Source: Bacteroidales bacterium
GTDB taxonomy: Bacteria; Bacteroidota; Bacteroidia; Bacteroidales; UBA1715
Length of the DNA stretch: 11,133 nt
Assembly (NCBI GenBank): GCA_016714605.1
Contig: JADKDL010000043.1
Span: 1 to 11,133 of the forward strand
Direction of reading: 5' to 3'
Under the pieces are notes generated by a model. The model saw only the letters and a program-made list of their open reading frames with translations, made no database searches and was not told where the DNA came from. The position numbers were made by a program, and so were the translations under genes. Below are positions 7,442 through 11,133 of the stretch, one piece after another (positions within the stretch are counted from its first letter, which is position 1; every line of letters begins with the position of its first letter).

Positions 7442-8384
7442 ATCAAAAGCACTGAATTCTAAACTATTGATGTTTGTAATCGTAGTTTTTTTAATATTAA
7501 CCGGAAGCTTTTTGTTTTTGTCTCTCTCTCCTGAGCCAACTATTATTGAGGCACAGCAAATTGAATGTAAAGAAGATACCATAACTACAGGCTTGTTTAT
7601 TCCTGATTCCTTAAGTTTTTGTGGTGAAAAAGTACCACTTCAATATTTTGATGTGAGAGAAAGTCTTGATAGAGAGTTGCTTATAAATGTTTATTTTCAG
7701 TCTCAGACCCTTGGTTTTATTAAGAGGGCAAATAGATTTTTACCTTATATAGACTCTGTGCTTCTAGCAAATGATATTCCTATAGATTTCAGATATTTAC
7801 CAATAATAGAAAGTGGTTTGCTTAATGCTACTAGTCCGGCTGGAGCTAGAGGTTTTTGGCAATTTATGGAAGCAACCGGAAAAGACTACGGTCTAGAGAT
7901 AAATAGCTATATAGATGAACGTTACAATTTAGAGTTAGCCACCAAAGCAGCATGTCGATATTTAAGAAATTCATACCAGATTTTAAATAATTGGACTTTG
8001 GTTGCTGCATCTTATAATATGGGAGTAAATGGTATAAAACGCAGATTGGACGCGCAAAAGGTAAATTCGTATTACGATTTAGATCTTAATTCAGAAACGG
8101 CTAGATATGTTTTCAGAATATTGGCATTTAAATTAATAATTGAAAATCAGAAAAATTATTTTATTGATTTAAAGAAAGAAGATTTATATAAACCAATTCC
8201 TTTTGAGTTGATTCTTGTTGATACTACAATAACAGACTTAACTGAATTTGCTTTGAGTAGGGGGACAAATTATAAAATTTTAACAATTTTAAATCCGTGG
8301 TTATTGGAAAATACACTTATGAATAAGAGTAGGAAAGAGTATGTTGTAAAAATACCAACCCCAACCGCAAGAAATATTAAATAA
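7434..8384 (+). CDS. Membrane-anchored lytic transglycosylase (SLT/MltD-like)
   Basis: The 316-residue protein should cleave the MurNAc-GlcNAc bond of peptidoglycan, leaving 1,6-anhydro-MurNAc ends, on the periplasmic side. An N-terminal hydrophobic segment (about 11-31) without a lipobox looks like an uncleaved anchor. The SLT domain (GH23-like) covers about 105-225: the catalytic Glu is E126 in LPIIESG, followed by SPAGARGFWQFM, then AASYNMGVNGIKR with Y194 and N195. The segment after it (TDLTEFALSRGTNYKILTILNPWL, in two parts around residue 275) resembles the tail of MltD-type enzymes. No complete LysM repeat is visible. The start overlaps the WecA-like stop by 8 bases (ATGCGTAA). Placement inside an export operon suggests opening the cell wall for the Wza/Wzc complex. 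A general role in wall turnover is equally possible. Confidence 0.9.
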   Translation: MRKSKALNSKLLMFVIVVFLILTGSFLFLSLSPEPTIIEAQQIECKEDTITTGLFIPDSLSFCGEKVPLQYFDVRESLDRELLINVYFQSQTLGFIKRANRFLPYIDSVLLANDIPIDFRYLPIIESGLLNATSPAGARGFWQFMEATGKDYGLEINSYIDERYNLELATKAACRYLRNSYQILNNWTLVAASYNMGVNGIKRRLDAQKVNSYYDLDLNSETARYVFRILAFKLIIENQKNYFIDLKKEDLYKPIPFELILVDTTITDLTEFALSRGTNYKILTILNPWLLENTLMNKSRKEYVVKIPTPTARNIK

Positions 8385-8394
8385 TGCGTGATGT

Positions 8395-11133
8395 ATGGCA
8401 ATGAAGGAGCGAGAGATTGAAACCGATGAGAAAGAAACTCATTTTGAACAATTATTATACGACACACAAAATATTCATATAGAAGGTGCTAGAGAAAATA
8501 ATCTTAAAAATATTAGCGTAAGCATACCACGAAACAAACTTACCGTAATTACCGGATTGAGTGGTAGTGGAAAATCTTCACTTGCTTTTGATACAATTTG
8601 CAGAAGGTCAAAGCAGATATATAGCAACATTTAGTTCTTATGCAAGGCAGTTTCTAGGAAATATGGAAAGACCTGATGTTGATAAAATTACAGGTCTCAG
8701 TCCGGTTATTTCAATAGAACAAAAAACGGTCAACAAAAATCCTCGATCTACCGTAGGTACAACTACCGAAATATATGATTTTTTGCGGTTACTTTATGCT
8801 CGTGCAGCAACTGCTTATTCGTATAATTCTGGAGAGAAAATGGTTAAGTATTCTACTTTAAAAATTCTTGAACTTATTTTCGATTCCTTTTCAAATAAAA
8901 AGGTTTATGTCTTAGCCCCTTTGGTGCAAGGAAGGAAAGGTCATTATAAAGAGCTTTTTGAGCAAATAATGAAAAAAGGATTTCTTCATGCTCGTATTAA
9001 TGGTGAAATTAAAGAACTGTCATACAATATAAAATTAGATCGTTATAAATCTCATAACATTGAATTAGTTGTTGATAAATTAGTTGTTGATCAAGTCGAC
9101 GAAAAAAGGGTTAAAGATTCGCTTGATATTGCCATGAAGCACGGCAAAGGAATAATGATGTTGCTAGACTTTGAAACCGGAAAGGTTCGCTATTTTAGCA
9201 AGAAATTGATGTGTCCGACTTCTGGCTTATCTTATAATGAACCCGCACCGCATACATTTTCTTTTAATTCACCACATGGAGCTTGTCCGCAGTGCAGTGG
9301 GTTAGGAGTTATAAATGAAGTAGATATAAAAAAAATAATTCCCGACGATAGTTTGAGTATAAGAAATGGCGGTATAAAGCCATTAGGAAAATATAGACAA
9401 AGCCTTATTTTCTGTCAGATTGAAGCAATTGTTCACAAACACAAATGCACTCTTAACACTCCAATTAGCGAATTACCTCATGCCGCTCTCAATACATTAA
9501 TGTATGGGTCGTCAGAGATGTTCACTATGATTACAGCCCCTCTGGGTATGGTCTCTAATCATTTTATGAATTTTGAAGGCATAAATACCTATCTGTTGAA
9601 ATTGTCTGAAACCGATACGGAAACAGAGCAAGAGCTTGAAGGTAGTGGTTCTGAAGCTTCTTTGTTTAAAAAAGCTACTTGCCCTGAGTGTGGTGGTAAG
9701 AGATTGAAAAAAGAATCATTGCATTTTAAGATTGATAATAAAAACATATCAGACTTGTCTGATATGGACATACAAAGTCTCTATAATTGGTTTCTTAAAA
9801 TAAATGATTTCCTTGAAGACAAAGAAAAAAAGATTGCTTCTGAAATTATCAAAGAAATTCAAGCAAGAATTAAGTTTTTGCTCGACGTTGGTTTGCATTA
9901 TCTTTCTTTGAATAGAAATTCTAAAACCCTATCAGGAGGTGAAAGTCAGCGTATTAGACTAGCAACTCAAATAGGTTCGCAGTTGGTTAATGTGCTATAT
10001 ATTCTTGATGAACCGAGTATAGGGTTGCATCAGAGAGATAATGACCGACTTATAGATGCGCTTAAAAGCTGAGATGCCGGTAATTCTGTTATTGTAGTAG
10101 AACACGATAAAGACATGATGTTGGCGGCCGACTATATAATAGACATTGGTCCCGGTGCCGGTAAGTTTGGTGGAGAGGTTTGTGCAGCAGGTACGCCTGA
10201 AGAATTTCTTAAAATGCACACTGCAACAGCCGACTATTTAAACAATATTAAAAACATTGAAATAAATAAGTCACCTCGCGAAGGCAATGGTAAGTCTATA
10301 AAGTTATTAGGAGCTACCGGTCTCAACCTTAAAAATGTAGATATTGATATTCCTTTGGGTAAATTAATATGTGTTACTGGAGTTTCGGGTAGTGGAAAGT
10401 CTTCGTTAATTAATCAGACTTTGCATCCAATTCTCAATAAACATTTTTACAGGGCAAAGGCAGAACCGCTTCCTTTCGAAACAATTGAGGGTATTGAGCA
10501 TATTAATAAAGTTATTGAAATAAACCAATCTCCCCTGGGTAGAACACCTCGTTCTAATGCGGCAACGTATACCAATTTATTTGGCGATATAAGAAATCTA
10601 TTCACCATACTACCTGAAGCTAAAATGCGTGGCTATAAAGCCGGACGTTTTTCTTTTAATGTAAAAGGTGGGCGTTGTGAAACCTGCAAGGGTGCTGGAG
10701 TAAAGGTTATTGAAATGAATTTCTTGCCCGATGTTTTAGTGAGGTGTGAAGATTGTAATGGTCGCAGATATAATAGAGAAACGCTTGAGGTGCGTTATAA
10801 AGGTAAATCTATCAGCGATATTTTGGATATGACTATAAATCAGGCAGTAGAATTTTTTGAATCTATTCCACATATCCTGCTTAAGGTTAAAACTTTGCAA
10901 GATGTAGGTTTGGGCTATATCACTCTCGGTCAGTCATCAACAACACTTTCGGGGGGCGAAGCTCAAAGAGTTAAATTAGCTTCAGAACTTTCAAAAAAAG
11001 ATACCGGAAATACATTATATATCCTTGATGAGCCTTCTACAGGTTTGCATTTTCATGATATTAGTGTGTTGATGGATGTTATTAATAAATTGGTAGACAA
11101 GGGAAATACTGTTATCATTATAGAGCATAATTT
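8395..11133 (+). pseudogene. uvrA: Excinuclease ABC subunit A (UvrA), disrupted and cut by the window edge
   Basis: UvrA is the damage-sensing ATPase of nucleotide excision repair; it loads UvrB at lesions. Both ATPase halves are present: Walker A GLSGSGKSS (8554-8580), signature LSGGESQ (9929-9949) and Walker B YILDEPSIGL (near 10001) in the first; GVSGSGKSS (10379-10405), LSGGEAQ (10946-10966) and LYILDEPSTGL (near 11021) in the second. One zinc module is CX2CX19CX2C at 10676-10756, and a CPEC pair lies in the insertion domain near 9680. The first module has CPTS in place of CxxC. There are two lesions. About 68 codons in, the frame moves at 8596-8600, within the conserved DTIYAEGQ motif. 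An in-frame TGA at 10070-10072 replaces part of the expected LKSLRDAGNS. The frame then stays open to the window end, which stops in IIIEHN. ATG 8395 or 8401 may be the start. The usual RSNPATYT motif reads RSNAATYT. Sequencing error could explain the lesions. Confidence 0.93.
9745..9766. repeat. Near-perfect 22-base palindrome inside uvrA
   Basis: CATATCAGAC at 9745-9754 and its exact reverse complement GTCTGATATG at 9757-9766 are separated only by TT. It encodes part of ISDLSDMD between the insertion domain CPEC pair and the first ABC signature. No T-tract follows. It could be an incidental palindrome or a binding site; nothing else in the sequence supports a function. Confidence 0.3.

Noticed and set aside
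9064..9091. Tandem 13-base direct repeat (ATTAGTTGTTGAT) with a 15-base period in uvrA
   Set aside because: It encodes LVVDK-LVVDQ, and the segment has the normal UvrA length at this point, so there is no sign of a duplication. It is treated as coincidence of codon use.
10070..10072. TGA in uvrA as a recoded sense codon or selenocysteine
   Set aside because: It is the only in-frame TGA found in roughly 3,600 codons. Tryptophan is encoded by TGG elsewhere, the site is not a Cys position in UvrA, and the residue spacing is one short, which points to a small deletion.

Overview
The window is low-GC, gene-dense DNA, most likely from a member of the Bacteroidota (Bacteroidales-like). The reasons are AT-rich codon usage, A-rich leaders without clear Shine-Dalgarno sequences, two TATATTTG boxes that fit the Bacteroidota -7 consensus (TAnnTTTG), TAA as the natural stop of all six genes whose 3' end is visible, and protein features such as a short Wza-type lipoprotein followed by a Wzc-type tyrosine autokinase. 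All genes lie on the + strand. I see no RNA genes, mobile elements, CRISPR arrays or factor-independent terminators. The longest non-coding stretch after the 59-base leader is about 51 bases.

Layout. (1) 60-1932: a class II glutamine-hydrolysing asparagine synthetase gene (asnB), complete in extent but broken by a cluster of about five small frame changes between 738 and 856. (2) 1935-3116: a GT4 (GT-B fold) glycosyltransferase. (3) 3168-3959: a Wza-like outer-membrane polysaccharide-export lipoprotein, preceded by a possible promoter. (4) 3943-6387: a Wzc-like chain-length regulator and BY-kinase with a C-terminal tyrosine cluster. (5) 6380-7441: a WecA/MraY-family polyprenyl-phosphate sugar-1-phosphate transferase. 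(6) 7434-8384: a membrane-anchored SLT-family lytic transglycosylase. (7) 8395 to the window end: uvrA, cut by the window edge and carrying a frameshift plus an in-frame TGA.

How it fits together. Genes 1-6 look like the end of a capsule or exopolysaccharide locus of the Wzx/Wzy type. The WecA-like enzyme would load the first sugar on undecaprenyl phosphate, the GT4 enzyme would extend the unit, and the Wzc and Wza homologues would control chain length and export. The lytic transglycosylase could open peptidoglycan for the export complex, and the AsnB-type enzyme may amidate a sugar acid or simply make asparagine. No flippase (Wzx) or polymerase (Wzy) is in view. uvrA is the first gene outside the pathway and appears to be co-transcribed.

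The most notable signal is damage confined to the two flanking genes, asnB and uvrA. Every lesion is a net loss of 1-3 bases, while the five genes between them are intact. This is either a set of sequencing or assembly errors or real early pseudogene decay, and the sequence alone cannot decide. I found no convincing previously undescribed system.
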